A DNA stretch of 64,000 nucleotides from Anaerolineae bacterium. Lineage in GTDB: Bacteria; Chloroflexota; Anaerolineae; Aggregatilineales; Phototrophicaceae. The stretch covers positions 1,116,001-1,180,000 of the forward strand of contig JAJEBY010000016.1 in NCBI GenBank assembly GCA_022822305.1. Reading direction: 5' to 3'. The notes below the pieces were generated by a model. The model did not search any database. It was not told where the DNA came from and was given only the letters and a program-made list of their open reading frames with translations. Below are positions 51,352-59,998 of this stretch, in pieces; positions within the stretch are counted from its first letter, which is position 1, and each line of letters begins with the position of its first letter. The position numbers and the translations under genes are program-made.

Positions 51352-52953
51352 CTAACCGCCGACGATCCGCGTCGTCAACGGATCCCAGGTGCCGATGTAG
51401 TTGTTGAACAGCGTGAATTCGACGCCATTCCCGAAGAATGTCACCGCTTCCGAGTGCAGTGGTTTGATGTCGAAATTCTCCAGCAGCGCCCGCATGCCGC
51501 GGCTCCAGTGCTCGCAGCTTTCGTCGCCAGAGGCGGCGTTGGCCATGGGCCAGGCTTCGTCGAAGATCGGGTTCTTCAGATTAGCCGTGTTGGTCGCCGA
51601 ATCGCCACTGAGGAAACCGACAGCCGCGCTGGGCAGGGGCACGGGCGGTCCGTAGGGCAGCATCGCAACATCCCATTCGCCGGTTCGGAACAGCAGCTCG
51701 ACATAGCCGCCAAAGTCAACGATGTTGGCATCGATAGTGAATCCGACCTCCTCGAGCGACAGGATCAGCAGCTCAGTCGAATCGGTGCCGCCGGCGGCGT
51801 AGTCGATGAAACGCAGCGTCAGCGGGTTGCCGTCAGCATCCTGGAACTTGCCATCGGCGCCTTCCGTGTATCCGGCGTCGCGCAGCACCTGCCGCGCGCC
51901 TTCCGGATCAAAGCCAACCGTCTCCGCATAGACTTCGTCGAGGCTTTCGTCATAGCAGACGACATTGGGCGCGACGAATGTATTGGACAACACTCCCAAG
52001 CCAGCCCAACCCACATCGAGATATTCCCGGGCGGAAATGGCTTTGAAGACCGCTTCGCGGATGGCGGGATTGTTGCCGATAAGACCGTCGTCCTGGTTGA
52101 CCTGCATCCAATAGGCGCCGAAGTTGTTGCCGCGCACCGAATAGGTTTCGGCCGCCACGACACGCTCATAGTCGGGTCCGGTCACGCTGGCGATGTTCAA
52201 GTCTCCGCTGAGGAAAAGATTGGCGGCTGTCGTTTCGTTGTCGACAACTTGATAGATGACGGTCTGCGGGAAGCCTTCATCTGCGGTCGTGACGCCGCGG
52301 GCGCCCCATGTGTATTCCGGGCGCGCAGTCGCCACGTAGCGGTCTCCACGTATGGATTCTGCAAGCACGTAAGGTCCGCTGCCTTGTGGCCCTTCCACCA
52401 TCGAATCCGGATTCTCCAGACCGGCGGGACAAACGACCGAGGTCCAGGGCATGGACAGGCCGATCAGCAAGCCGCTGAATGGCTCGTGCATGATCATGGT
52501 GACGGAGTTGGCCTCGCTGTCAAATTCGACCGAATAACGCTCTTCGGTCGAGCCGGCGTTGCCGCCCAGGGTGCGATACATATAAGGCGATCCGGTATCG
52601 TTGGCGCCCATGCGCAGCAGCGAATTGGCGACCGCTTCGGCATCCAGTGGCGTGCCATCCGTACAGACGGCATCGGGATGGATATTCAAGGTGAGTTGAT
52701 CGGCGCCGCTGCCTTCCCAACTTGTGGCCAACGATGGAATGACGTTGCCGTCGTCATCCAGCGCCACCAGGCGATCGTAAAAGGTGATGGCAACCTGATA
52801 TCCAATGCCGGTATTGGTAAGATGCGGATCGAGGATATCAAAGTCGGCGCCGAGTTGGGCGTAAACGGTTGTAGCGGCATCCTGCGCCGACGCCACGCCA
52901 GCCGCGATCAATAAGACAAGCAAAAGCGCTGCAAGAGTGATTTTCCTAGCCAT
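51352..52953 (-). CDS. ABC dipeptide/oligopeptide-type solute-binding protein
   Basis: A 533-residue exported protein of the family 5 binding proteins (DppA/OppA). The signal peptide is ARKITLAALLLVLLIAAGVASA, with cleavage expected after ASA-Q. The mature part shows ILDPHLTNTGIGYQVAITFYDRLV, WEGSGADQLTLNIHPDAVCTDG and GSGPYVLAESIRGDRYV, which are typical of the group. The ATG at 52953 is preferred because the signal peptide then starts correctly; the frame is open back to 53043. A sigma-70-like promoter lies about 70 bases upstream and a hairpin follows. The ligand may be a peptide or another small acid; family 5 is diverse. Confidence 0.88.
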   Translation of the reverse strand: MARKITLAALLLVLLIAAGVASAQDAATTVYAQLGADFDILDPHLTNTGIGYQVAITFYDRLVALDDDGNVIPSLATSWEGSGADQLTLNIHPDAVCTDGTPLDAEAVANSLLRMGANDTGSPYMYRTLGGNAGSTEERYSVEFDSEANSVTMIMHEPFSGLLIGLSMPWTSVVCPAGLENPDSMVEGPQGSGPYVLAESIRGDRYVATARPEYTWGARGVTTADEGFPQTVIYQVVDNETTAANLFLSGDLNIASVTGPDYERVVAAETYSVRGNNFGAYWMQVNQDDGLIGNNPAIREAVFKAISAREYLDVGWAGLGVLSNTFVAPNVVCYDESLDEVYAETVGFDPEGARQVLRDAGYTEGADGKFQDADGNPLTLRFIDYAAGGTDSTELLILSLEEVGFTIDANIVDFGGYVELLFRTGEWDVAMLPYGPPVPLPSAAVGFLSGDSATNTANLKNPIFDEAWPMANAASGDESCEHWSRGMRALLENFDIKPLHSEAVTFFGNGVEFTLFNNYIGTWDPLTTRIVGG

Positions 52954-53021
52954 TGCAAGGTATCCTTTCTTTAGATGACACAATACAAATTGCCCGCAGA
53001 TTCCGTTCCGCGGATGCACAG

Positions 53022-53050
53022 AGTTTAACAATCCTGTATACAACTCGCAA
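53022..53050 (-). promoter_or_regulatory. Putative promoter for the dipeptide-type binding-protein gene, with TTGTATAC in the spacer
   Basis: On the minus strand TTGCGA (-35) and TAAACT (-10) are 17 bases apart, about 70 bases before the ATG. The spacer holds TTGTATAC, a sequence with a symmetric core of the type bound by some GntR-family (FCD) repressors. Each hexamer matches consensus at only four positions. Confidence 0.35.
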
Positions 53051-53129
53051 GAGATTGTGCGCGCATACGACAGTCAGTGTTCTGCAGCAGGCGACCTTAT
53101 CGGCCGTCTCGCAATCGACTTGCTACTGG

Positions 53130-54176
53130 TCAGTCAAGTCCATTAGCGCTGCGTTCGCGCTGTATCGCGTCCCAGAGTCCCAGCAGGTAGGTCGCGCCCA
53201 TGCCTCGGTCGTACAAGGCGTAACCGGGCGTGCCGATCTCGCCCCAGACGTTGCGCCCGTGGTCGGGACGCATCGGACCTTCGTAGCCGATATCAGCGTA
53301 CGCCCGCATGACCTCCACCAGGTCGACATCGCCATATTCCGGCGGGTGCGCCACTTCATGAAAAGACTTGCTGGCGGTGCGCTTGACATTGCGGCAATGG
53401 GCGAAGTGGATGCGATGGCCGAAGCGGCGAATCAGCGACGGCAAATCGTTCTCAGCGCGCGTGCCGAGCGCGCCGGTGCAGAATGTCAAGCCGTTTACGG
53501 GGCTGTCGACCAGATCCAGCAAGCGCTCCAAACTGTCCCGCGCGCGCAAGATCCGCGGCAAGCCGAAGATCACCCAAGGCGGATCATCGGGATGAATCGC
53601 CAGCCTGACGCCGGCTGCTTCCGCGGCCGGGACGATCTGTTCGAGGAAGTATTTCAAGTTGCGCCAGATATCGTCTTCATTGATGCTGCGATAGGCGGCC
53701 TTGACCTCGTCCAGGCTCTCTTCCAGCGGCCAATAAGCCGGCAGATCCGTCGCCCAGGGATCGGGAATATTGTGGATTTCGCCCTGGTCAAAGCTCATGG
53801 CCGTGGACCCGTCAGTCAATTCCATTTCGTATTCGGTGCGAAACCAACTGTAAAGCGGCATGAAGTTGTAGCAGAGCACACGGATGCCCAGCCGACCCAT
53901 CAAGGCGAGGTTTTCTCGATAGACCGCAATTAGCCCATCCCGCGTCGGCCGACCCAGTTTGATATCTTCGTGCACCGGGATGCTCTCCACGACATCAAAG
54001 GTCATGGCTTCGGCTTCGATGGCGTCCTTCAATCCGCGCAGGCGCGATTCGTCCCAAACCTGACTCGCCGGCACGTCATATAGCGCTGTGACGACGCTGC
54101 GCATGCCCGGTACCTGACGGATGTGCTGCAGCGGGATCGGATCTTCTGGACCGTACCAGCGAAAGGAAAGGTACAT
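53130..54176 (-). CDS. uxuA: Mannonate dehydratase-like protein
   Basis: A 348-residue TIM-barrel enzyme of the UxuA family, which removes water from D-mannonate to give 2-keto-3-deoxygluconate in hexuronate breakdown. The start MYLSFRWYGPEDPIPLQHIRQ matches the family, and VESIPVHEDIK, YNFMPLYSWFRTE, LAIHPDDPPW, GLTFCTGALG, HFAHCRNV and PDHGRNVWGE supply the metal-binding His, Cys and Asp residues. It follows the binding-protein-like gene by 4 bases and belongs to the sugar-acid part of the minus-strand cluster. Other aldonates are possible, but the motifs are strong. Confidence 0.92.
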   Translation of the reverse strand: MYLSFRWYGPEDPIPLQHIRQVPGMRSVVTALYDVPASQVWDESRLRGLKDAIEAEAMTFDVVESIPVHEDIKLGRPTRDGLIAVYRENLALMGRLGIRVLCYNFMPLYSWFRTEYEMELTDGSTAMSFDQGEIHNIPDPWATDLPAYWPLEESLDEVKAAYRSINEDDIWRNLKYFLEQIVPAAEAAGVRLAIHPDDPPWVIFGLPRILRARDSLERLLDLVDSPVNGLTFCTGALGTRAENDLPSLIRRFGHRIHFAHCRNVKRTASKSFHEVAHPPEYGDVDLVEVMRAYADIGYEGPMRPDHGRNVWGEIGTPGYALYDRGMGATYLLGLWDAIQRERSANGLD

Positions 54177-54180
54177 ATCG

Positions 54181-55359
54181 CTAGCCGGATCTTGTTTGCA
54201 GCGACCGGCGATAAAGCGCGTTCATGTTGTTGAGGCAGTCACGAATCTCCAGTTCGCCTTTGAGGCAGGCGTGGGTCATATACCAGGCCTTGTCCTGGAA
54301 ATCCATGAAACCATGATAACGCGGCCGCAAATAGGCCTTGTCATGCGTCTCCAGCGTATCGCGGAAAAACTGATTGCATAAGGCGTTGGCGGATTCATCC
54401 AGCCAAGCCCGGCGATGTCCGGGTTGTCCGCCGCTCTCGACATAAAGTCCAGACTGCACCGCCGGCGCCGCGACGAACTTGCCGTATTCGCAGGCGATAT
54501 CGATGTGCCGGCACTTGTGCGAGATAGCGTAACCCGTGCCGCCCAGAATCGCTCCAGCTGAGGGCGCATGCTCATACTGCGCCGGCACATCAGTGAAAGC
54601 AAGCAAGTTCTCCGCGTAATCGGCGCGTCCATAATTGGTATAGCCAAAAGCCAAGGGACAATAGAGTATATCGTCGGTCGCGCTCATGAGATCATAGAGC
54701 TGTATCGGATTGCAGTCGAGCGAACGCTGATCCATCAGCGGCAGCAGACCGCGCAGGAATCCGAGCACAAATTCGCCCAACTGGTCGTCGACGACTTTTT
54801 CATCGTCCGAGCAAGGTTCCGCATCGGGATCGTGAATGGCGCAAAGCGACAAGAATGTCATCAGCGAATCAATCGGGCAGAGCGGAATGGCAACGCGATG
54901 GTCACCGGCTTCATGCCGTCGCTCCGCCAACGCGCGCAGTTCAATCCAGGTCTGCGGAATCGATTCTCCGGTTTTTTCCATCAAGTCCGGGCGAAACGAG
55001 CTGACCTGCGCGGCCGCGTCAATCGCCAGCGCCCATTGATGACCGCCGTAGAAGTAACTGGCGTGACTCTGGCCGACGGCATTATTCGCTTGTTCCGCCA
55101 GAAATTCGTCTTCGATATATGCGTCCAATGGCAGCAGGCAGCCGGTGGCCGCGGCTCGGCCGGCGAAGGGGTGATCGATCACCAGCAGATCAAATGACTC
55201 GGCCAGCTTGTCGATGGGGTAATCGCCGAACTCCTTGAGCGAGCGTTTCTTCCAGCTGATGCGCACATCGGGATGCCGCTCTTGAAATGCCGCTGCGGTC
55301 GCCAGCATCGGATCGAAGCCGCGCGCGTGATCCCAGGTGATGCCCTTGAGCTCGATCAT
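54181..55359 (-). CDS. Solute-binding-protein-like protein without signal peptide
   Basis: A 392-residue protein with the two-lobed plan of sugar-binding proteins of ABC importers (PMLATAAAFQERHPDVRISWKKRSLKEF; FDLLVIDHPFAG; GTGYAISHKCRHIDIACEYGKF). It begins straight in the first lobe (MIELKGITWDHARGFDP), and no signal or lipobox is present, so it should stay in the cytoplasm. Its start overlaps the stop of the CoA-transferase gene (ATGA), so it is coupled to acyl-CoA enzymes rather than to a permease. A role as an intracellular ligand sensor or carrier is a guess; the function is not known. Confidence 0.7.
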   Translation of the reverse strand: MIELKGITWDHARGFDPMLATAAAFQERHPDVRISWKKRSLKEFGDYPIDKLAESFDLLVIDHPFAGRAAATGCLLPLDAYIEDEFLAEQANNAVGQSHASYFYGGHQWALAIDAAAQVSSFRPDLMEKTGESIPQTWIELRALAERRHEAGDHRVAIPLCPIDSLMTFLSLCAIHDPDAEPCSDDEKVVDDQLGEFVLGFLRGLLPLMDQRSLDCNPIQLYDLMSATDDILYCPLAFGYTNYGRADYAENLLAFTDVPAQYEHAPSAGAILGGTGYAISHKCRHIDIACEYGKFVAAPAVQSGLYVESGGQPGHRRAWLDESANALCNQFFRDTLETHDKAYLRPRYHGFMDFQDKAWYMTHACLKGELEIRDCLNNMNALYRRSLQTRSG

Positions 55360-57092
55360 CCGATCAATTCTCGCAGGGCGTTTTCTTCGTCAGTGAGTAT
55401 GCGGTCGATCAATTGGCCGCGTTCGCTGCTGGCCACGAACTCCAGCCCCCGGATGCCCAGCGGATCAATCTGCTCGCGGATCATGCGCAGTTCTTCCGCG
55501 CTGGGCGGGGCCGTCATGTGGAAATCTCTGGATTTGATGATCTCGAATCCGGTGGCCGCGGCTAGTTCTTCTTCGCTGACGCCCGGATGAATCGACAAAA
55601 CTTCCAGCAGCCGCGAGTCTTTGTTCAGTTCGAAGATGCAAAGATCGGTCACGATGCGCGTATAGCCCGGGCGCAATCCCTCGGCGCGGCGTTCTTCATC
55701 GCCGACCAACCCGCGCGCGGCGCTGGCGATTTGCACCTCCTCCACAAATGTCAGCGGCGAATGGCGCGTGATGTACATCAAGAAGTTCTGATGCAGATTG
55801 GCCACATCAGCCATGCCGCCCTGCCCCGGCAAGCGCACCGTCCTGCCGCTGGGAGAGGTCAGCTGAATATTGTTGGCGCGGCCATGTTTGTCGATCTGCG
55901 CGGCGCTGACGACTTCGTGAGTCACCAGACCACGCTGGTAATACCAATGATAGGTATCGTCGCCGCCGCAATGGAATACGGCCGTCTCGAAATCGGCCGA
56001 TTCCGCCATCAGCAGCAGCATCGGTCGCACCGCCGGATCGACCAGCCCGCTGCTGATCATCATCGTCACCAGATTTGGGGCATGTGTCTTCTTGGCCAAG
56101 AAATAAGAAATAATCGCCAGCGGCGACACCGCGCCGGCGGCGCAAATGCTCTCATTATCGTAATGACGCGCCAGACTCACTACCATCTGCTCATCGGCGC
56201 TGGGCGTCAGTGAAGCCTCGAGCGCTTCGCGCTGCTTGAGCAGAACGGGCGGCGTCAGCGCCTCCACGGAAACCTGTGCAGCGCGTTGAAGGAATTCGAA
56301 TCGGCGTGGTTCCGGGGATTGAATTTCAAAGGGAATGGACTGCGAGCCTTCCATCAGCGCGCGATAATCGGTGATGTAGTAGGGAATGCAAGACGCGGGA
56401 TAAGCGCCCCGTGGCTGCTCGCTGATAGCGGTGATGAAGCTGTGACCGAAGACCTTGCCGCGCCGGTCTTTCTGGAACGTGCCGGCGGGCACGATCTCCT
56501 CGACGGTAGCCAAAACCTGGCGCGCGGCGCCAACAGCGCTCTTGTCCAAACCCAACGCGCCTTGCACCTCGATATTGCCCGCTTCATCAGCGCGCTGCGC
56601 GTGCAGCAGCAAGACATCGAGATCCAGCGCTTTGGCCGTCATCACATCGCGGCCCGTCAGTGGATCGGAGAAGCGCGCGGTGAAGTCCGCCTCATCGAGC
56701 ATGGTCGAGCCGAATGGGATTTGAAATGGCATCGACGGCAGGTTCTCTTCGGCCGCGTGGAAGCCCTGAATCATGCCCAGGGCGTTCCATTCTTCGGCGT
56801 CGACGCTTCCCTGCTCCAGCGCCTTGCGGAAGAGCGGCGCCAATCCAAAAATATCCAGGCTGGAGAAACAGAAGGCAATCTTGCGCACGGCATCCGCCGC
56901 CAGCAGCATCTCCAGCGCCAAGCCGCCGCCCCAGGTGACATAATCGAGGTCTTTGCGTCCCTGGCCGGCGACTTCCTTGATCAAGGCTATCGGCAAGCGC
57001 GAAAAGTGCAAGCCGCCGACGCCCAGCTTGTCGCCATCTTTTACGTGCGCGGCCAGCTCGGACAGTGATACAAATTTCACCGGTCTAGCCAT
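55356..57092 (-). CDS. Fused alpha-beta family I CoA-transferase-like protein
   Basis: A 578-residue protein holding both halves of a two-subunit CoA-transferase. The alpha half (about 1-290) shows LGVGGLHFSRLPIALIKEV and LLHAQRADEAGNIEVQGA. The beta half (about 300-578) shows SICAAGAVSPLAIISYFLAK, RGLVTHEVVSAAQID and LSIHPGVSEEELAAATGF. At the catalytic glutamate (the ESG segment of glutaconate CoA-transferase beta) the sequence is ISSGLVDP, with Ser347 instead of Glu, so normal transferase chemistry may be lost. Its start overlaps the stop of the CaiB gene by 8 bases. Ring-opening hydrolases of the IpdAB kind also lack that glutamate. Confidence 0.8.
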   Translation of the reverse strand: MARPVKFVSLSELAAHVKDGDKLGVGGLHFSRLPIALIKEVAGQGRKDLDYVTWGGGLALEMLLAADAVRKIAFCFSSLDIFGLAPLFRKALEQGSVDAEEWNALGMIQGFHAAEENLPSMPFQIPFGSTMLDEADFTARFSDPLTGRDVMTAKALDLDVLLLHAQRADEAGNIEVQGALGLDKSAVGAARQVLATVEEIVPAGTFQKDRRGKVFGHSFITAISEQPRGAYPASCIPYYITDYRALMEGSQSIPFEIQSPEPRRFEFLQRAAQVSVEALTPPVLLKQREALEASLTPSADEQMVVSLARHYDNESICAAGAVSPLAIISYFLAKKTHAPNLVTMMISSGLVDPAVRPMLLLMAESADFETAVFHCGGDDTYHWYYQRGLVTHEVVSAAQIDKHGRANNIQLTSPSGRTVRLPGQGGMADVANLHQNFLMYITRHSPLTFVEEVQIASAARGLVGDEERRAEGLRPGYTRIVTDLCIFELNKDSRLLEVLSIHPGVSEEELAAATGFEIIKSRDFHMTAPPSAEELRMIREQIDPLGIRGLEFVASSERGQLIDRILTDEENALRELIG

Positions 57093-58290
57093 GCACTGCG
57101 GCTCCGTTGTAGACGGCTTCGCTGGCCAGGAGCTGATTCACTTCTTCCGCGCTAAATCCGGCAATCTCCCGCAGGATTGCTTCGGTGTGTTGACCCAGCA
57201 AGGGCGCGGGTCCAGCGACTTCGCCCGGCGTGCCCTGGAACTTGACGGGTATGCCCACGGCGCGCACCTGACCCGCCACGGGATGGTCGTAACCGACGAT
57301 CATCTCGTTCTCGGCGACCTGCGGATCCGACTCCATATCCGAGAAATCATAAACCGGCGCGCACCAAACATCCGCCGCCAACAGGATCTCCAGCCATTCG
57401 TCGGCGGTCTTCTTCATCAACGCCGCCTGCAAATCGGCCATGATGGCTTCTTCGTCCTCGAAGACATTGTTGCCGGAGACATCGTGGTGATTGTCCATGT
57501 CCAGCAATTCAGCCAACTGGCTGATCGGGTTCATGGCGATGGCGATGTATTTGTGCCGGGTCTGGAAAATGCCGTAGGGCGCGCCGACGTAGGGATTGGG
57601 ATATCCATCCCTGGAGCGCTCCGGAATGCCGCCGCCATTCAGATAATTGGAGATTTCTTGAATGTAGAGATTAATCAGCGAGTTATACAGATTGGTATCG
57701 ACCCGCTGACCCTCTCCCGTGCGCTCGCGACTGTACAGCGCCGCGCAGATGCCCCAGACGATCAGCTGGCTGGTGCTCAAATCGGCGATGCCGGCGATGG
57801 TCGCCGATGGCAAGTCGTCGGCATTGCCGGTGAGGACGGTCATGCCGGTCATCGCTTGAATCAGCAAATCTTGACCGGGCCGCTTGACATAAGGACCAGT
57901 CTGCCCGAAGCCGCAGCTGGCGCAATAGATCAGGCGCGGATTGATTTGCTTGAGCGTATCGTAGCCCAAACCCAAACGATCCATGACGCCGGGGCGGAAA
58001 TTCTCCACCACGACATCGGCCTTTTCGATGATGCGCTTGACCGCGTCCAGGCCATCCTCGCGCTTCAGGTTGACCGCGATGCTTTGTTTGTTGCGATTGA
58101 AAGTCAGGAAGGAAACGCTGACATCGTTCTTGTATAGATCCAGCAGCGAGAAGTGCCGGCTCCAGTCGCCTTTTGGCGGTTCAACTTTGATTACGGTCGC
58201 GCCCAGATCGCCCAGAATCTGCGTGGCGAAGGGACCTTGCATCAACTGCGTGAAATCGACGACGATGACGCCTTCCAGCGGTCCGGCCAT
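57085..58290 (-). CDS. CaiB/BaiF family III CoA-transferase
   Basis: A 401-residue protein that moves CoA between organic acids. The start GVIVVDFTQLMQGPFATQILGDLGATVIKVEPPKGDWSR is the family signature. Other elements are FNRNKQSIAVNLKREDG, VVENFRPGVMDRLGLGYD and GIADLSTSQLIVWG, where the aspartate forms the acyl-anhydride/thioester intermediate. Substrates in the family range from carnitine to oxalate, succinate, bile acids and aryl acids, so the acid here is not identified. It lies between an SDR and the fused CoA-transferase in a coupled run. Confidence 0.92.
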   Translation of the reverse strand: MAGPLEGVIVVDFTQLMQGPFATQILGDLGATVIKVEPPKGDWSRHFSLLDLYKNDVSVSFLTFNRNKQSIAVNLKREDGLDAVKRIIEKADVVVENFRPGVMDRLGLGYDTLKQINPRLIYCASCGFGQTGPYVKRPGQDLLIQAMTGMTVLTGNADDLPSATIAGIADLSTSQLIVWGICAALYSRERTGEGQRVDTNLYNSLINLYIQEISNYLNGGGIPERSRDGYPNPYVGAPYGIFQTRHKYIAIAMNPISQLAELLDMDNHHDVSGNNVFEDEEAIMADLQAALMKKTADEWLEILLAADVWCAPVYDFSDMESDPQVAENEMIVGYDHPVAGQVRAVGIPVKFQGTPGEVAGPAPLLGQHTEAILREIAGFSAEEVNQLLASEAVYNGAAVHG

Positions 58291-58301
58291 GACTGTCCTC
58301 C

Positions 58302-59081
58302 TTAGAGCAGGGTCGAGAGCAAGCCGCCGTCTACGCGATAATAGCCGCCGGTCATGAATGAGGAATCATCGCTGGCCAGGAATAGCACCAAATTCGCCAC
58401 TTCTTCCGGGCGTCCGACGCGGCCGAGAGGGTGCAGTTTTCCCCAATCTTCGATCAATTGTCCGGGATTGTCCGGGCCGAACAAGTTGGCCGCGTAATCC
58501 AGCATGGGCGTATGGATTGAACCCGGCGCGATGCAATTGCAGCGGATGTTATCTTTGGCGTGATCGAGCGCTATCGTCGTCGTCAGGCTAGTGACAGCGC
58601 CCTTGGAAGCGGCATAAGCGGCGACCGTCTGCTGCGACGCCACCGCCTGGACCGAAGACGTATTAACGATGGCGCCGCCGCCCCGCTTGCGCATTTCCGG
58701 AATGCTATATTTGCACGTGAGGAAGGTGGCGCGCAAGTTGATGTTGATCTGCCAATCCCAATCTTCGACCGGTTGCTCATCGACCGTGCCGTAACGCACG
58801 ACGCCCGCGTTATTGTGCAAGACATCGACGCCGCCAAAGGCCGCCACCGTATCCGCGACCACGCGTTTGACGAAGGCCTCGTCGGCGATATCGCCTTCGA
58901 TGAACTGTGCGCGGCCGCCGTTGTCTTCAATGATCTGCCGGGTCTCATTGCCGGCGGCAGGATCAAGGTCAGCGATGGTTACGGCTGCGCCTTCCGCGGC
59001 AAAAGCGACGGCGCAGGCGCGACCGATGCCTTTGCCCGCGCCGGTCACAATAGCAACTTTACCTTCAAATCGATTAGCCAT
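58302..59081 (-). CDS. Short-chain dehydrogenase/reductase
   Basis: A 259-residue classical SDR with VTGAGKGIGRACAVAFA, an NAD-type TIADLDPA, LHNNAGVVRYG, and catalytic TSSVQAVASQ with YAASKGAVTSL. The end is SFMTGGYYRVDGG. It is 11 bases from the CaiB-type gene and follows the SMP-30 gene with a gap of about 45 bases. In this sugar-acid cluster it may oxidise a sugar to its lactone or reduce a keto acid. Confidence 0.9.
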   Translation of the reverse strand: MANRFEGKVAIVTGAGKGIGRACAVAFAAEGAAVTIADLDPAAGNETRQIIEDNGGRAQFIEGDIADEAFVKRVVADTVAAFGGVDVLHNNAGVVRYGTVDEQPVEDWDWQININLRATFLTCKYSIPEMRKRGGGAIVNTSSVQAVASQQTVAAYAASKGAVTSLTTTIALDHAKDNIRCNCIAPGSIHTPMLDYAANLFGPDNPGQLIEDWGKLHPLGRVGRPEEVANLVLFLASDDSSFMTGGYYRVDGGLLSTLL

Positions 59082-59127
59082 ATTCGTCTTCCTTTTGTCT
59101 CACGTGATTCAAAAACTGTTTCGAGAT

Positions 59128-59982
59128 TTATCCCAGGTCGGGGTATTGCAGGCGCGCTCCGGCGACCGACATTTCTAGCATAGACAGATGCCAGCGACCC
59201 AAGCTGCCGAAGATCGCCGTCTTCATGTCGTCGCCGCCGAATGCGATATTGGTCGGCGCGGACAGGACCACGCTCTGCCAATCGTAGGCGAAGACTTCCA
59301 GCCTGCCGTCGGCGCTTAGTCGCAGGACTTTGTTGGGCGCGTAGCAGGCGATGTACAAGTTGCCTTCAACATCAAAGGCGATGCCATCGGGCACCGTATC
59401 GGGCAGATCAGCCACCAGCTGCATTTCGCCCAGTGTTCCGTCCGGGTTGATCGCGGCTTTCACAATGCTGGGCGCGGTGGACAGCAGCACATAAAGTTCG
59501 CTGCCGTCGGGCGAAAGCGCCATGCCATTGGGGAAGTCGTCCATCTCGTCGCTGGCGACGATGGTTTCGCCACCCGGTCGAATCAAGAATACGCAGCCGT
59601 TCTTTTCATCAAAGCCGCCCGAGCTCGACACGTACAAATTGCCCTCAGCGGTGAAAACCGCATAGTTGGGCGCGGCAAACCCGCGGTCGGCGCTGCCTTC
59701 GGAATAGACGCTCACATCACCGGACGCGCTGACCTTGAAGACCTTGCTCTGGAACAAGTCGCACGCATAGACGTTGTGGTTGGCATCCAGCGCCAAGCCC
59801 AGCACGAAGCCGCCGGTGCTTCCGATTTGGCTATGATTGCCGTCCGGCGCGATGCGATAGATTTGGCCAGCTTCGCCGCCGGCGTACCAATTGCCGTCCG
59901 CGCCCCAGGCCACGCCCTCCGGATGATCCAGCCCATCGACCAACGTTGAAAATTGATCCAGACTTACCAGCGGTTCAGACAT
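59128..59982 (-). CDS. SMP-30/gluconolactonase-like beta-propeller, paralog
   Basis: A 284-residue propeller related in plan and sequence to the protein at 36116-36958. Shared blades are HPEGVAWGADGNWYAGGEAGQIYRI, GFVLGLALDANHNVYACD, PNYAVFTAEGNLYVSSSGGF, NGMALSPDGSELYVLL and GIAFDVEGNLYIACYAP. Metal-binding positions look intact, so it likely hydrolyses a sugar lactone. GGAGAAACG precedes the ATG. It sits between an aldose-epimerase-like gene and an SDR, giving a mutarotation, oxidation and lactone-hydrolysis set next to a ribose-type importer. Confidence 0.85.
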   Translation of the reverse strand: MSEPLVSLDQFSTLVDGLDHPEGVAWGADGNWYAGGEAGQIYRIAPDGNHSQIGSTGGFVLGLALDANHNVYACDLFQSKVFKVSASGDVSVYSEGSADRGFAAPNYAVFTAEGNLYVSSSGGFDEKNGCVFLIRPGGETIVASDEMDDFPNGMALSPDGSELYVLLSTAPSIVKAAINPDGTLGEMQLVADLPDTVPDGIAFDVEGNLYIACYAPNKVLRLSADGRLEVFAYDWQSVVLSAPTNIAFGGDDMKTAIFGSLGRWHLSMLEMSVAGARLQYPDLG

Positions 59983-59998
59983 TTCGTTTCTCCTAAAC

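Noticed and set aside
51454..52914. Plus-strand frame of 486 residues opposite the solute-binding protein
   Set aside because: It is antisense to a protein with a clear signal peptide and family motifs. The frame has no domain of its own.
52953..53933. Plus-strand frame of 326 residues opposite the uxuA gene and its downstream gap
   Set aside because: It overlaps the strongly supported mannonate dehydratase gene on the other strand and the binding-protein promoter, and shows no motif.
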